DNA from: Tepidisphaeraceae bacterium
GTDB lineage: Bacteria; Planctomycetota; Phycisphaerae; Tepidisphaerales; Tepidisphaeraceae
Length of the DNA: 64,000 nucleotides
Assembly: GCA_035998445.1 (NCBI GenBank)
Contig: DASYHQ010000051.1
Location: 85,922-149,921, forward strand
Direction of reading: 5' to 3'
Of the stretch, positions 1 to 10,200 are shown piece after piece. Numbering within the stretch: position 1 is the stretch's first letter; each line of letters starts with the position of its first letter. The notes beneath the pieces are model-generated. The model saw only the letters and a program-made list of their open reading frames with translations. It was not told where the DNA came from and searched no databases. The translations under genes and the position numbers were made by a program.

Positions 1-999
1 GTCGATGTGTTGCTGCATGCGCTGCTGATCGATGTCGAACAGGACCCGCACGGCCGACTGATCGGCGCGGTCCTGGCGACGCGTGGCGGGCTGCGGCGCG
101 TGCGCGCCACGCGGTTCATCGACGCCAGCGGTGATGCGGAACTATGCCATCTGGCCGGCATCGAGTACGAACGGGCCGGCGACCTGGAACCGGCGCAAAC
201 GCTTACAACCACGTTCCGCTTGGCCGGCGTCGACATTGCCGCGTTCAACGCCGCCGGTGGCAAGCAAATGCTGGCCGAGAAGATGGCGGCCGCGGATCTG
301 GATCGCTATCCGTTGCCGCGCCGCAAGGGAAGCTTCCACGCAATGGCGATTCCCAACTCCGCCTCGACCGTCGCGGCCCGCGTGGCAGACGTGAACCCAA
401 TGGATTCGACCGACCTGACGCGCGCCGAGATCACTGGGCGCGAGCAGGCCATCACCTACGAGCGTTTCGTGCGCGAGCAGGTGCCTGGCTACGCCAACGC
501 GCGACTTAGTGGGCTGGCGACGTTCATCGGCCTTCGCGAGACGCGGCGCGTGTACGGTGAATATCGCTTAACGCGCGACGATTGCATGACCGCGCGCCGC
601 TTTGACGACGCCGTGCTGCTGTGCGGTGCGCCGATCGAAGATCATCGCCAAGGGAAGGATGGTCAGGACGAGACGGCTTGGGCCTACGTGCCGGACGGGG
701 CGGCGTACGACGTGCCGTACCGCACGCTCGTGCCGCGCGGGCGGGATGAGGTGTGGGTGGTGGGCCGCTGCTTCAGCGCGACGCACGATGCGCACGCCAG
801 CTGTCGCAGCATGGCCCAGACGATGGCAATGGGCCACGCCGCCGGCGCGGCCGCGGCGATGTCGCTGACCGGCAAGTGTGGCGCGCGCGAGGTGTCGGTG
901 GCTTCGCTGCGCGACAAGCTGCGAACCGAGGGCGCGGTGCTGGAAACACCGACCAAGGTCGCCCAGACGGCAGCCGATGCATGGAGGCACAACCGGTGA
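1..999 (+). CDS. FAD-dependent oxidoreductase, C-terminal part (5' end outside window)
   Basis: The reading frame is open from base 1, so the N-terminal FAD-binding Rossmann region lies outside the window. The visible part contains a DASGDAELCHLAG segment, typical of the FAD-dependent oxidoreductase family (PF12831-like, often paired with sugar catabolism in planctomycetes), and a C-terminal stretch (VVGRCFSATHDAHASCRSM) resembling the second FAD contact of that family. It probably oxidises a sugar or sugar-derived substrate in the cytoplasm; the substrate cannot be read from sequence. Its TGA stop overlaps the GTG start of the next gene (GTGA), so the two are translationally coupled. It is the first visible gene of a five-gene catabolic operon. 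Confidence 0.8.
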   Translation, partial: VDVLLHALLIDVEQDPHGRLIGAVLATRGGLRRVRATRFIDASGDAELCHLAGIEYERAGDLEPAQTLTTTFRLAGVDIAAFNAAGGKQMLAEKMAAADLDRYPLPRRKGSFHAMAIPNSASTVAARVADVNPMDSTDLTRAEITGREQAITYERFVREQVPGYANARLSGLATFIGLRETRRVYGEYRLTRDDCMTARRFDDAVLLCGAPIEDHRQGKDGQDETAWAYVPDGAAYDVPYRTLVPRGRDEVWVVGRCFSATHDAHASCRSMAQTMAMGHAAGAAAAMSLTGKCGAREVSVASLRDKLRTEGAVLETPTKVAQTAADAWRHNR

Positions 1000-1979
1000 G
1001 TGTTGCGCCCGCTGCATCGTTCGTGCGCACCGTGCTCGGTGACATTTCGCCAGAGCAGCTTGGGGCGTGTTACGCGCACGAGCATCTGATCATCGATGAA
1101 AGCTACACCACCGAGCAGTCGCCGGACTTTCTGCTGGACGATGTCGACCGCTGCGCAGCGGAACTGACCGATGCGCGCAACGCCGGCGTCAGTGCGATGG
1201 TCGATTCAATGCCCATGGCGTGCGGTCGCAACGTCGTGAAGCTGGCGGAAGCATCGCGGCGATCGGGCGTGCACATCCTTTGCCCGACAGGGTTGCACCT
1301 GCGCAAGTACTACAGTCACGGCCACTGGTGCACGCGGCTGACGAGCGAGCAACTGACGACGTTGTTCGTGCGCGAGATTCAACAGGGCATCGATGCCAAC
1401 GACGGCAACGGCCCCGAGTGGATGCCGACGCCGCACCGCGCTGGCCTCATCAAGGTCGCCAGCGGGTTGGATGCGATCGACGAGCATGAACACCGCATCT
1501 TCCTCGCCGCCGCCGCGGCGCATCGGCTGACGGGCGCGCCGATCTTGACGCATACCGAGCAAGGCACCGCGGCGATGCAGCAGGTTCAGCTGTTTCAGGA
1601 TAACGGTGTTGATCTGCGTCACGTCGTCATCAGTCACACCGATCGCAAGCATGACGTCGCGTATCACCGCGTGTTGCTCGCGACCGGCGTGCGCGTGGAG
1701 TACGACAGCGCGTTCCGCTGGAAGGCGGGTCAGCCGAACCACACTCTCGATCTGCTGCTGGCGCTGCTCGACGAGTTCCCCGATCAGATCATGCTCGGCA
1801 TGGACGCAGCCCGGCGATCGTACTGGTCGCGCTATGGTGGCGCGCCGGGGCTGACGTTCCTGATCGGCGCGTTCGCCACGACATTGCGCCAACGCGGCGT
1901 GTCGGACGCATCGCTGCACCGCGTCTTCGTCACCACACCGGCGGCCGCGTTTTCGTTTGCGAAGAAGGAGCAAGCATGA
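996..1979 (+). CDS. phosphotriesterase-family (amidohydrolase) metal-dependent hydrolase
   Basis: A TIM-barrel metallohydrolase of the phosphotriesterase/PHP group. The N-terminal metal site H-E-H is at residues 28-30; further expected ligand blocks are visible as ILTHTEQG, VVISHTDRKHD and the C-terminal LGMDAARR. Members of this family include lactonases as well as organophosphatases, and next to sugar oxidoreductases a sugar lactonase role is the most sensible guess. I chose GTG at 996 because GGAGG lies 8 bases upstream and the start overlaps the previous stop; ATG at 981 is possible. The stop overlaps the next start (ATGA), which again implies translational coupling. Confidence 0.8.
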   Translation: MSVAPAASFVRTVLGDISPEQLGACYAHEHLIIDESYTTEQSPDFLLDDVDRCAAELTDARNAGVSAMVDSMPMACGRNVVKLAEASRRSGVHILCPTGLHLRKYYSHGHWCTRLTSEQLTTLFVREIQQGIDANDGNGPEWMPTPHRAGLIKVASGLDAIDEHEHRIFLAAAAAHRLTGAPILTHTEQGTAAMQQVQLFQDNGVDLRHVVISHTDRKHDVAYHRVLLATGVRVEYDSAFRWKAGQPNHTLDLLLALLDEFPDQIMLGMDAARRSYWSRYGGAPGLTFLIGAFATTLRQRGVSDASLHRVFVTTPAAAFSFAKKEQA

Positions 1980-2743
1980 GTGTTCAGATCGCGTTCAACA
2001 GCGCCAACCTCGTCGCCCACTACAGTGGCTACCAATTCAAGCTGGCCGAGTGGGGCAAACAGCACGAACTGGCTTCTCAGCGCACCGGCATCGCCGAGTG
2101 GAACGACATCTGCCAGCGCATCCGCGCGTGCGGGTACGACGCGATCGAGGTCTGGGTCGCGCTGGTCGAGCGATGCGAGACCGACGAAGTGATGGCCGAC
2201 GCGTTCGCCAAGGCGCTGCGCGACAACCAGCTGAAGCCCGCCATGCTGGCCGGCACGCTGAACGACAAGACGGCGACCATCTGCAAGCGCCTCGGCATAC
2301 CGGCGGTCGCCGGTGGGTACTGGGGCAGCGATAAGGCGACCGCGACGCGGGTGATGCGCGCGACCGGCATCCACTACAACTTCGAGAACCATCCCGAAGA
2401 CTCGATCGACGCCATCCGTCAACGGGTCGACTACGGCGCCAATGGTTTTGCGGTCGCGCTGGATACCGGCTGGCTGGGCACGAAGAACATGGACGCGCCC
2501 GATACCGTTCGCCAGCTGGGCCGCCTCATCCGTCACGTGCACCTGAAGGACGTCAAGGCCCTCGGTGGGCACGAGACGGTGAAGCTAGGCACCGGCGTTG
2601 TCGACATTCCGGGCGTCATCCGCGAGCTGAAGGCAATCGGTTACACCGGCGTGCTGAGCTGGGAGGACGAGCCCGAAGATCGCAACCCGTTCGACATCGC
2701 GGCCGAGATGCGCCAGTACATCGCGCAGCATTGGGCGAAATAA
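1976..2743 (+). CDS. sugar phosphate isomerase/epimerase (xylose isomerase-like TIM barrel)
   Basis: A 255-residue protein of the AP endonuclease 2/xylose isomerase-like TIM-barrel superfamily, close to the usual length. Acidic and histidine metal-ligand positions typical of the family appear as IEVWVALVE, FENHPED, ALDTGW, HVHLKDVK and the terminal SWEDEPEDRNPFD. It likely isomerises or epimerises (or dehydrates) a keto-sugar produced by the neighbouring dehydrogenases. It starts inside the stop of the phosphotriesterase-like gene and is followed 15 bases later by a Gfo/Idh/MocA gene preceded by AAGGAG, so it is a core member of the operon. Substrate unknown. Confidence 0.85.
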   Translation: MSVQIAFNSANLVAHYSGYQFKLAEWGKQHELASQRTGIAEWNDICQRIRACGYDAIEVWVALVERCETDEVMADAFAKALRDNQLKPAMLAGTLNDKTATICKRLGIPAVAGGYWGSDKATATRVMRATGIHYNFENHPEDSIDAIRQRVDYGANGFAVALDTGWLGTKNMDAPDTVRQLGRLIRHVHLKDVKALGGHETVKLGTGVVDIPGVIRELKAIGYTGVLSWEDEPEDRNPFDIAAEMRQYIAQHWAK

Positions 2744-2758
2744 GGAGATCAGTCAATC

Positions 2759-3847
2759 ATGAGCAAACTGAAGATCGCTGGCGTCAATTTCGATCACATG
2801 CACATGGGCGATCTGCTGCGCATGGCGAGCGAGTCGGCCGATGCGGAGATCGTCGGCGTAAGCGACCATCGACCTAATCGCGTGCATGGCGTGCTCGATC
2901 AACTGAAGCTCCCGCGGTCGCTGTACGATGCAGATTGGCACGCGATGCTGTCGCGCACGAAGCCGGACCTGGTGATCATCTGCCCGTCGACCGCCGCGCA
3001 TGCCGAGTGGACGGAGAAGGTTGCGGCGTTCGGTTGTCACGTGATGGTGGAGAAGCCGTTCGCGTCGACGCTCGCCGATGCCGATCGCATGATCGCCGCG
3101 CTGGCGAAGACGGGGCGGCAGCTGTTCATCAACTGGCCGCTGCGCTGGTACCCATCGCACGTCACCGCCAAGCGGTTGGTCGACGAGGGCGCGATCGGTG
3201 AGCTGCTTCAGGTGCACTACTACGACGGCAACCGCGGGCCGCTGCGCCACATCGCCGACAAGGTCGTGGTGCCCGAGGACGTCGCCAACGCTGAGAAGGC
3301 CAAGAGCTGGTGGTACAGCAAGGAAGCCGGCGGCGGCAGCCTGCTGGACTACCTGGGCTACGGCACGACGCTGGGCACGTGGTACATGGATGGTCGCGCG
3401 CCGATCGAGGTGACGTCGATGGTCGACCAGCAGGAAGGGCTGGAGGTCGACGAGCACTCGATCACCATCTGCCGCTACGACATCGCCGGCAGTGGCCTGA
3501 GCAAGTTCGAGACGCGCTGGGGCACGTTCACCGACCCGTGGACGTTGCAGCCGCAACCGAAGTGCGGCTTCGTGCTGGTCGGCCGGCGCGGCACGATCGC
3601 CAGCTACGATTACGAGAACCACGTGCGCGTGCAGACGCGCGAACAGGAGGCCGGCTACGACGTGCCGGTCGACACGCTGGTGGCGCCCGACGACAACCCG
3701 ATCAACTACGTCGTCCATTGCCTGCGAACCGGCAAGCCGGCTGAGGGGCCACTGTCGCCGGCAATCGCACGCATCGGGCAGGAGATTGTCGACGCCGCCA
3801 CCCGCAGCGCGCGCGAGCGGCGGACGGTCCCGCTGCGCGAGCGGTAA
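2759..3847 (+). CDS. Gfo/Idh/MocA family oxidoreductase
   Basis: A cytoplasmic NAD(P)-dependent sugar dehydrogenase-like protein of 362 residues. The E-K-P motif is at residues 98-100 and is followed by the usual helix (FASTLADADRM). The N-terminal nucleotide-binding loop is unusual: instead of the family's G-x-G-x-x-G/A it reads G-V-N-F-D-H starting at residue 8, so cofactor binding may be altered or the protein may have a specialised role. The C-terminal substrate domain (LLQVHYYDGNRGPLRH onward) is typical. It sits between the isomerase and a second Gfo/Idh/MocA gene on the same strand. Confidence 0.85.
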   Translation: MSKLKIAGVNFDHMHMGDLLRMASESADAEIVGVSDHRPNRVHGVLDQLKLPRSLYDADWHAMLSRTKPDLVIICPSTAAHAEWTEKVAAFGCHVMVEKPFASTLADADRMIAALAKTGRQLFINWPLRWYPSHVTAKRLVDEGAIGELLQVHYYDGNRGPLRHIADKVVVPEDVANAEKAKSWWYSKEAGGGSLLDYLGYGTTLGTWYMDGRAPIEVTSMVDQQEGLEVDEHSITICRYDIAGSGLSKFETRWGTFTDPWTLQPQPKCGFVLVGRRGTIASYDYENHVRVQTREQEAGYDVPVDTLVAPDDNPINYVVHCLRTGKPAEGPLSPAIARIGQEIVDAATRSARERRTVPLRER

Positions 3848-3919
3848 CAAGGCGCGAGCAGCAGCAGCTTTCACAACGAATCGATCAACAGCAACCACAT
3901 CAACGCAAGCGAGGACACG

Positions 3920-5047
3920 ATGGCGAAGAAGCGAGCGTACAATGACATGAGCGAGGCGAAGTCGGGCAACATCGAGGCGCCGGTCTTACCGTACCAGCCG
4001 CCCCGGCCGCGCAAGTACAACCCGCCGATCGGCGTGATCGGTTGCGGTGGTATCTCCAAGTCGCACCTGTCGTCGTACAAGCAGATGGGGCTGAACGTCG
4101 TGGCGCTGTGCGACGTCATCCCCGAGCGTGCCAAGAGCCGTCAGGCCGAGTTCTTCCCCGATGCGCAGGTCTACACGGATTACAAGCAACTGCTGAAGCG
4201 CGACGACATCGAGGTGATCGACATCCCCACGCACCCGCAGGACCGCGAGTACATCCTGCCTGACGTGTTGCGCGCGCGCAAGCACACGCTGAGCCAGAAG
4301 CCCTTCGTGCTGGATCTGGACAAGGGTCACAAGTTCGCCGATCTGGCCGACAAGATGGGGGTGACGCTCGCGGTGAACCAGAACGGCCGCTGGTCGCCGC
4401 ACTGGTCGTGGGTGCGGCATGCGATCAACAAGGGCCTGATCGGCGAGGTGGCGGGCGTGCACCTGCAGTGCCACTGGAACCACAACTGGATCGCTACGAA
4501 CCACTTCAACCGCGTGCATCACATCATTTTGTACGATTACGCGATTCACTGGTTTGACGCGCTGGCCTCGTTCATGCCCGGCAAGACCGCCAAGCGCGTT
4601 CACTCTACGCTGGCCTGTTCGCCGAAACAGAAGGCGAAGCCGCCGCTGTTAGGGCAGTCGCTGGTGGAGTTTGACGAGGGGCACGCATCGCTGGTGTTCG
4701 ACGGGTCCGTGGAGATCGGCGGGAAGGACCACGGCTACATCTTCGGCACCAAGGGTTCGCTGCGCTACGACGGCGACGGGTTGGGCCGGCACACCGTCGA
4801 CCTCGTGACGAAGAAGGGGACCGCGCGGCCCCAGCTGGAAGGGTCCTGGTTCAACGACGGCTTCGTCGGCAGCATGGGCGAACTGCTGAGCGCGATCGAG
4901 AAGAAGCGCATGCCCGTCAACAACGCGGTTGACAACCTCCGCGGACTGGCGATCTGCTTCGCGGGCATCGTGAGCGCTGAGAGCGGCAAACCGGAGACGG
5001 TCGGCAAGGTGAGGAAGGCACCGTTGCGGACGTGTACGGTGGCGTGA
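3920..5047 (+). CDS. Gfo/Idh/MocA family oxidoreductase
   Basis: A 375-residue NAD(P)-dependent oxidoreductase. After a 34-residue N-terminal extension the Rossmann loop is canonical (GVIGCGGISKSH, glycines at 38, 41, 43 and 44). The E-K-P motif of the family is replaced by Q-K-P (SQKPFVLD), which occurs in some members. The C-terminal domain carries tryptophan- and histidine-rich segments (HWNHNWIATNHFNRVHH) likely to shape a sugar site. It is separated from the preceding paralogue by 72 bases and preceded by a GAGGA ribosome binding site, so it is probably the last gene of the operon; a long inverted repeat follows its stop. Confidence 0.85.
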   Translation: MAKKRAYNDMSEAKSGNIEAPVLPYQPPRPRKYNPPIGVIGCGGISKSHLSSYKQMGLNVVALCDVIPERAKSRQAEFFPDAQVYTDYKQLLKRDDIEVIDIPTHPQDREYILPDVLRARKHTLSQKPFVLDLDKGHKFADLADKMGVTLAVNQNGRWSPHWSWVRHAINKGLIGEVAGVHLQCHWNHNWIATNHFNRVHHIILYDYAIHWFDALASFMPGKTAKRVHSTLACSPKQKAKPPLLGQSLVEFDEGHASLVFDGSVEIGGKDHGYIFGTKGSLRYDGDGLGRHTVDLVTKKGTARPQLEGSWFNDGFVGSMGELLSAIEKKRMPVNNAVDNLRGLAICFAGIVSAESGKPETVGKVRKAPLRTCTVA

Positions 5048-5088
5048 GCGATAAGTCCGGCAGGACAAACTCCGCGTGATGGCCCCGT

Positions 5089-5189
5089 GTCATCCCGAGC
5101 GGAGCGGTAGCGACTCGAGGGATCTCGAACGGCAGACGCTTTCCCAGGTGGGCGATCCCTCAGGTCGCTACCGCTCCCTTCGGGATGAC
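5089..5189. repeat. intergenic inverted repeat, family A (copy 1)
   Basis: Two arms beginning GTCATCCCGAGCGGAGCGGT and ending with its near-complement (ACCGCTCCCTTCGGGATGAC) enclose GGATC ... GATCC and a short unique centre. It lies just past the first operon and could fold into a long hairpin in RNA. Other members of the family are at 40839, 41012, 47542, 47676, 50008 and 50698. Confidence 0.85.
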
Positions 5190-5278
5190 AATTCGATGTT
5201 GGATGCGGTTTAAGGAGCGCGTCTATGCCCCCAAACGCTCGGGCGGGCATGCCGCGATCAGCACGCGTGTCTGGTGCC

Positions 5279-6043
5279 TCAGTCTTTCTTCGCCCACATC
5301 AGGCAGCTCGTGCCCCAGGGCAGGCCGACTTTTTTCTCGACGGCGAACAACGCGTGCATGATGCGGCTGGCGATCGGCATGCTCTTACCGTCGCCGGCCT
5401 CGGCCACGGGGTAGTTCTTGCGCTTCTTCACGCTGAAGTGCCACGCGATCGGCACGAGGCACATGCCGAAGTAGCGCAGCTTGTGCAGGTGAACGCCGTC
5501 GGGCAGCACGTCGCGGCACATCTTGAGCGTGTACCGGCGATAGTGGCCGAGCTGCTCGTCGTGATAGCCGAACAGCTTCGGCCCGGCCGGCACGGTGATG
5601 AACAGGTCGCCGCCCGGCGTCAATAGCGACAGCATCGCACGCACTGCGGCCACGTCGTCCTTGATGTGCTCGATCACGTCGGTCGCGATCACCGCGTCGT
5701 ATTGCCGTCCCGCATTGGCGGCGGCGAAGTCCTCGATGCCGGCGACGCTGAAGGTCAGGTTCTTGAAGCCCAGTTGCTCCGCCTGTGTCTTGGCCAGTTC
5801 CACGTATTCCGGACCAGGGTCGATGCCCTCCACGCGGTGGCCTTGCGAACCCAGCAGGAACGAAAACTCGCCCGACCCGCAGCCGGCGTTCAGGATGTCG
5901 CGGTTGGCGCCGCCCTTGGCGATCCACTTGGCGAGGATGTCGTACTTGGCGTTGGCGTAGGCGTCTTGGCCGCGGCTCTTGAAGTCGGCGTACTGGTAGG
6001 CGTTGAAGGTCAGGTCGTGGTTGCTGGTGGTCGTCGTGGTCAT
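5279..6043 (-). CDS. class I SAM-dependent methyltransferase
   Basis: A 254-residue Methyltransf_11/Methyltransf_23-like protein. The SAM-binding motif I is LNAGCGSG at residues 51-58, followed by the acidic end of strand 2 (GIDPGPEY) and the post-motif VIATDVIEHIKDD. The C-terminal portion (GYHDEQLGHYRRYT) resembles methyltransferases encoded beside glycan-assembly genes. The upstream glycosyltransferase gene on the same strand ends with its own terminator at 6108-6134, so this gene is probably transcribed separately. I chose the ATG at 6043 because the upstream extension is low-complexity and lacks family resemblance; no clear Shine-Dalgarno sequence precedes it. Confidence 0.85.
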   Translation of the reverse strand: MTTTTTSNHDLTFNAYQYADFKSRGQDAYANAKYDILAKWIAKGGANRDILNAGCGSGEFSFLLGSQGHRVEGIDPGPEYVELAKTQAEQLGFKNLTFSVAGIEDFAAANAGRQYDAVIATDVIEHIKDDVAAVRAMLSLLTPGGDLFITVPAGPKLFGYHDEQLGHYRRYTLKMCRDVLPDGVHLHKLRYFGMCLVPIAWHFSVKKRKNYPVAEAGDGKSMPIASRIMHALFAVEKKVGLPWGTSCLMWAKKD

Positions 6044-6107
6044 GTTGGTTTGGGTCTGCCGCCCGTTAGCTCGCTTGCAAAGAGCGTGGGAGGATCGTAG
6101 AGACCTG

Positions 6108-6134
6108 GAAAAACTGGCCGCTGAAGCGGCCAGT
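6108..6134 (-). terminator. Rho-independent terminator of the GT2 gene
   Basis: Read on the minus strand, ACTGGCCGCT and AGCGGCCAGT form a 10-bp stem with a two-base loop, immediately followed by a run of five T. It lies about 85 bases after the stop of the glycosyltransferase gene and before the methyltransferase start. Confidence 0.8.
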
Positions 6135-6217
6135 CCGGCGATGTGCCGATGAGAACGATTTTCGTTGTCACGCGAGCGGCCGTCCCTGGGGGGCCATTCG
6201 ACGCAACCCACGACCGA

Positions 6218-7078
6218 TCACTTCCCGCGCGCGGCACCAGCGGTTTGCAGTTCCTGCGGCACCGAGACGGTCACGGTGATCGGCGATCCACCGATCGTCG
6301 CGGCGGATGCGGAGGTCTGCTCGCGGGCGCTGTCGCCGTCCCAGCGGCAAGCTTCATCGTCGTCGTAGCGCATGAAGCGGATGCGGGCCAGTTCCTTGAA
6401 GTTCTTCCAGGTGCCACCGATCGGGTCGTACCGGCTGTCACCGTCGTCCTGCCAGCGCACGCCGACGTTCTTCAGCTTGTAACCGAGCCGCTTGGTGAGG
6501 CGCAGGATCTCGATGTCGAACATGTAGCCGTCGATCTTCTGACGACCGAAGATGTCCAGCGCCGCGCGCCGGCGGAAGAACTTGAAGCCGCACTGCGTGT
6601 CGGGCACGTGGCCCAGGCCCAGCAGCGTGTGGACGATTGCCCCGAAGACCTTCGAGCCCACCCGGCGGTACATCGGTTGCGCCCGCTCGACCTGCGCATC
6701 GGGCGTCGCCCGGCTGCCGATCGCCACGTCGTAGCCTTTGTCCAACCAAGGCAGGACCTTGTCGAGCTCTTCGATCGGCGTCTTATAGTCGGCGTCGGCA
6801 AAGCCGATGATCTGCCCTTTGGCGCGGGCGACACCATTGCGAATGCCACGGCCCTTGCCGCCGCGCTCGGCCGAACCGATGACGGTCAGGCGGGGGTCGT
6901 TCTTGGCCATCTCGGCGACCCGTTCGCGCGTGCCGTCGTTCCCGTCGGCGCTGACGATGATCTCGTAGGTGTAAGGCTGGCGGTCTAGGTAGGCCCGCAT
7001 GGCGTCGATCGCGCGCGCGATGCTCTTCACCTCGTTATACGCGGGCACGATCACGCTTAAGTAGGTGCTGTTCGGCAT
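6218..7078 (-). CDS. glycosyltransferase family 2, dolichol-phosphate mannosyltransferase-like
   Basis: A GT-A fold glycosyltransferase of 286 residues. It starts with the typical LSVIVPAYNE strand, has the nucleotide-sugar metal motif D-A-D at residues 95-97 (FADADYKTP), and a DPM1-like segment DTQCGFKFFRR followed by FDIEILRLTKRLGYK. It probably transfers a sugar from a nucleotide donor to a polyprenyl phosphate on the cytoplasmic face of the membrane. No transmembrane segment is visible. The large membrane protein encoded immediately upstream on the same strand could be the lipid-linked-sugar-using partner; that pairing is inference. The last 30 or so residues are not family-typical. Confidence 0.88.
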   Translation of the reverse strand: MPNSTYLSVIVPAYNEVKSIARAIDAMRAYLDRQPYTYEIIVSADGNDGTRERVAEMAKNDPRLTVIGSAERGGKGRGIRNGVARAKGQIIGFADADYKTPIEELDKVLPWLDKGYDVAIGSRATPDAQVERAQPMYRRVGSKVFGAIVHTLLGLGHVPDTQCGFKFFRRRAALDIFGRQKIDGYMFDIEILRLTKRLGYKLKNVGVRWQDDGDSRYDPIGGTWKNFKELARIRFMRYDDDEACRWDGDSAREQTSASAATIGGSPITVTVSVPQELQTAGAARGK

Positions 7079-7234
7079 GCGGCAGAAACTCCCTGAGCGC
7101 GCCAGTCTAACGCAGATCGACCGACGCAGGGCGTTTAGTTATCGCCTGCGCTCAATTTTATCAAGCGCAAAGGTCGCGCAGAATGCCTTACGTGGTCAGG
7201 ATTACCGTTGAGTTCGGTTTAATCAAAATGAGCG

Positions 7235-7257
7235 AGCCGTGGTTTACACCCACGGCT
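7235..7257 (-). terminator. hairpin after the large membrane-protein gene
   Basis: AGCCGTGG and CCACGGCT form an 8-bp stem with a short loop just past the stop of the 1,127-residue gene; on the minus strand it is followed by a modest T-rich stretch. It may be a terminator, or a remnant of the short repeats seen at 10709. Confidence 0.4.
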
Positions 7258-7277
7258 GATATTCAGATCGGCACCCA

Positions 7278-10200
7278 CTACGGCGTGGCTTGGCGCTCGA
7301 ATCCCATGAACGTGATCTGGGCACCAACCGATCGGCCATCCGGCACGGGCAGTATCTGCGTGTTGTCGAATGACAGCTCGATCTTCCTGCGACCATGTCC
7401 GGCCGGCAATTGGCCAGCGATCTCGAAGTGGCCCACGGGCAATTGCTTAGAGGCGATCGTCACGCCGTCCACCTTCAGTACCGCGGTGCTGGTGTGATCG
7501 GGGTTGCCCACGAGCGGCACCACGCCGCGCACGGCGACGCGGTCGTCCGTCTCGGGCATCAGGATCGCATGAACGATCCCGGCCGCCCAGCCGTCGGTTG
7601 ATACACCTTCGTACACGACCGCTTGTTGCGTCAGGTCGGTCGGGAAGGCCGAGAGCGCGCGGGGAACAAACGTCGCCGGTTCAAACCCGACGAAGAAGAT
7701 CTTCGCTGCCACGGGGCGGTTGTCGGGAGCGGGGAAGTATTGGTTGTCCTCGAAGGTCAGCTCAACCCGCCGGCGGCCTTGGCCGGGGGGCACGTCGCCG
7801 ATCAGTTCGAACTCGCCAAGCGTAACCATCTTCTCGGCCAGCACTTGGCCATCGAGCTTCAGCACGGCCTTGGTGGAATAACCCTTGTTGCCCACGTTCG
7901 GCACCTCACCGCGCACGGAGAGCTTGTCGCCGGGCTCGGGCTTCAGCATATAGTAGGACGCATCCGACACCCAGCCGTCCTTTTCATAGATGCCAGAGTA
8001 TTCCACGTGCTGGTTCATCAAATCTTTGGGGAACGTGGTTAGCGACCGCGGCGCCCGCAGGTTGGCGTAGTCATCCTCGCCGACCACCGAAATGCCGCGG
8101 GCGAAGCAGACCAGCTTGCGATGGTCGAAGGTGATATCGTTACCCCACAAGTTCATTAACCGCACCCGTTGGAAGGGGAAATAGGTGCCGAACTCGTTGA
8201 GGTCGATCATGACGTAAGACCGTCCCTTGATCACCTGCGGCTTCAGGGGTGGCGAAAAGACACGGGCCGACCCGCGGCCCACCAGCGGCAGTGTCACGCG
8301 CGTATCGCCGATCGCGTCGGCCTTCGGTAAGAAATTGGCCTTGTCGGACTTCAGCGTCGCGGTGATGTCGAGTACGAGCCGTACCTGTTCCGTGGGCTGA
8401 AGGACTTCGAATAACAGATAGCGCCCAATCCCGATGAACCGCGCGCCGGGGATCAAGCGGTCCCGTTCGACTTGGTAGAACGTAACCCGCTCCGCCTGCT
8501 TAAGGCTGCCATAGTAGGCAATCCCGAACTCGCTGAATTTGTACAACAGGTGGTTCCGCACCGTTGCCATCGGCTTCACAATGAACGGCTCCGCGTGGCT
8601 GGGCTCGTAGTGGAAGCGGTTCAGGACCGACAGGGCCGTACCGGTCCCGATCAAGTACTGGCTCTGTCCGGGGTCGCCATCGATCAGGCCGACCCGGGAG
8701 TAGCGGAACGGGTTCTCGTGTTCACGGCCCAGCCCGTTAGGGTCCGAGGTCGTAAGTTCCGGATCGTTCGGATCCCGCTTCAGATCGAAAGCGGCATCCC
8801 CGCGTTTTTCGGCGACCGCGGCGAGCAGGCGGGCAGAGGCGTCGACGATTACCGGCGACCGTACCCGCGCGCCCAAGTCGACCGACTCGATGTTGCCGAA
8901 ATAATCATGGGTCGGGAAACCGCTTGGGATGCCGCTGGCGTAGACCGACTCGAACTTCGACAGCGTGATGCTCGACGTGTCCAACAGCAGCGACGCGGGG
9001 CCCAGCTCCCGGATCGTCTCGTTGAACTTTTGGGTCACGCGCATCTCCGAGGCCTCATAGATCTCGGTGAACCCCGCGCCGCGCGACTCGGCGACGTACC
9101 CGCGCTGGATCCACGCAGTCGACAGCAACAGCGCCACGAACATCGCCAGTCGCGCTGGAGCAAACCGGCCGCGGCTGAGGAGCACGATCGCCACCACGCC
9201 GAGCATGAACGGCTGGAGGAACATCGCCAGCTTGTACAGACCGAACGCCGATCGCCCCTGGAACAGTTGGACGCCGACGACGAACATCACCACCATCACC
9301 GTCGCGGTCGCCTCCCCGCGCCACGCGAGGCGAGCGCCCAACAGGACCACGGCGACCGTCGCGATCAGTCCGGTCAGGATCGTCAGGGAGAGGAAGGGCT
9401 CAAGCGGCAGGGTGGCGATCATCTGCAGGTTCCACAGGTTCGCCAGCCCGCTTGGCAGCAGGTAATAGGGAAAGAGCTTCACCTGCACGTCGGTGTTGGC
9501 GCTGCCGGTTTGCACCTGATCGAGCAGGAACAGCACCGCGTTGACGCTGTAGGTCTGCATCATCACCGCGACCACGACCGCAGCGAACAGCACTACCCCG
9601 GTAACGCGCCGCCACGGCGCGCGGCCGCGCCGGCGGACGATCTGCACCACCTGATACCCCACCAGCGACACGCCCAAGAACGGGGCCGATTCCGGGTAGA
9701 TCACGAGCAACCCAGCGCCCGCGATGCCCGTCAGAATGCCGTACCGCCACACGTGCCGGCCCTGCACGGTGTGCAGCGGACGCAGCAGCAGGGCGGCCAG
9801 CAGGGTCAGGATGCTCAGCCCCGCGACCTGCGCGATCAGCTGATACATCGCCCCGAACGTCGACAGCGCCGACACCGCCATCAGCGCGCACGCTCCCAGC
9901 GCCACGCGGTACCGCCGGCGCGACCGGTAGACCAGACCCGCCGCCGCGCTAACGAGGCCGCCGTGCATCGCGATGATGGCCGGCATGAATACCTCGTGCA
10001 CGGTCAGGCCCGTCGTGCCCGCCGCCCAGGCGATGATCAGTTCGCACCCCGGCCGTTGGGCGTCCCGGGCGTGCATGAACCAGAAGTTCTGGTTGTAGTT
10101 GCGCCCCTCGGTCAAGGCTTCGACCGGCGGGATGTCGAAAAACCCGTAATGCAGGAACCGCTCAGCGGCCATGGTGTAGTTGGCCATGTCCTCGTTGCAG

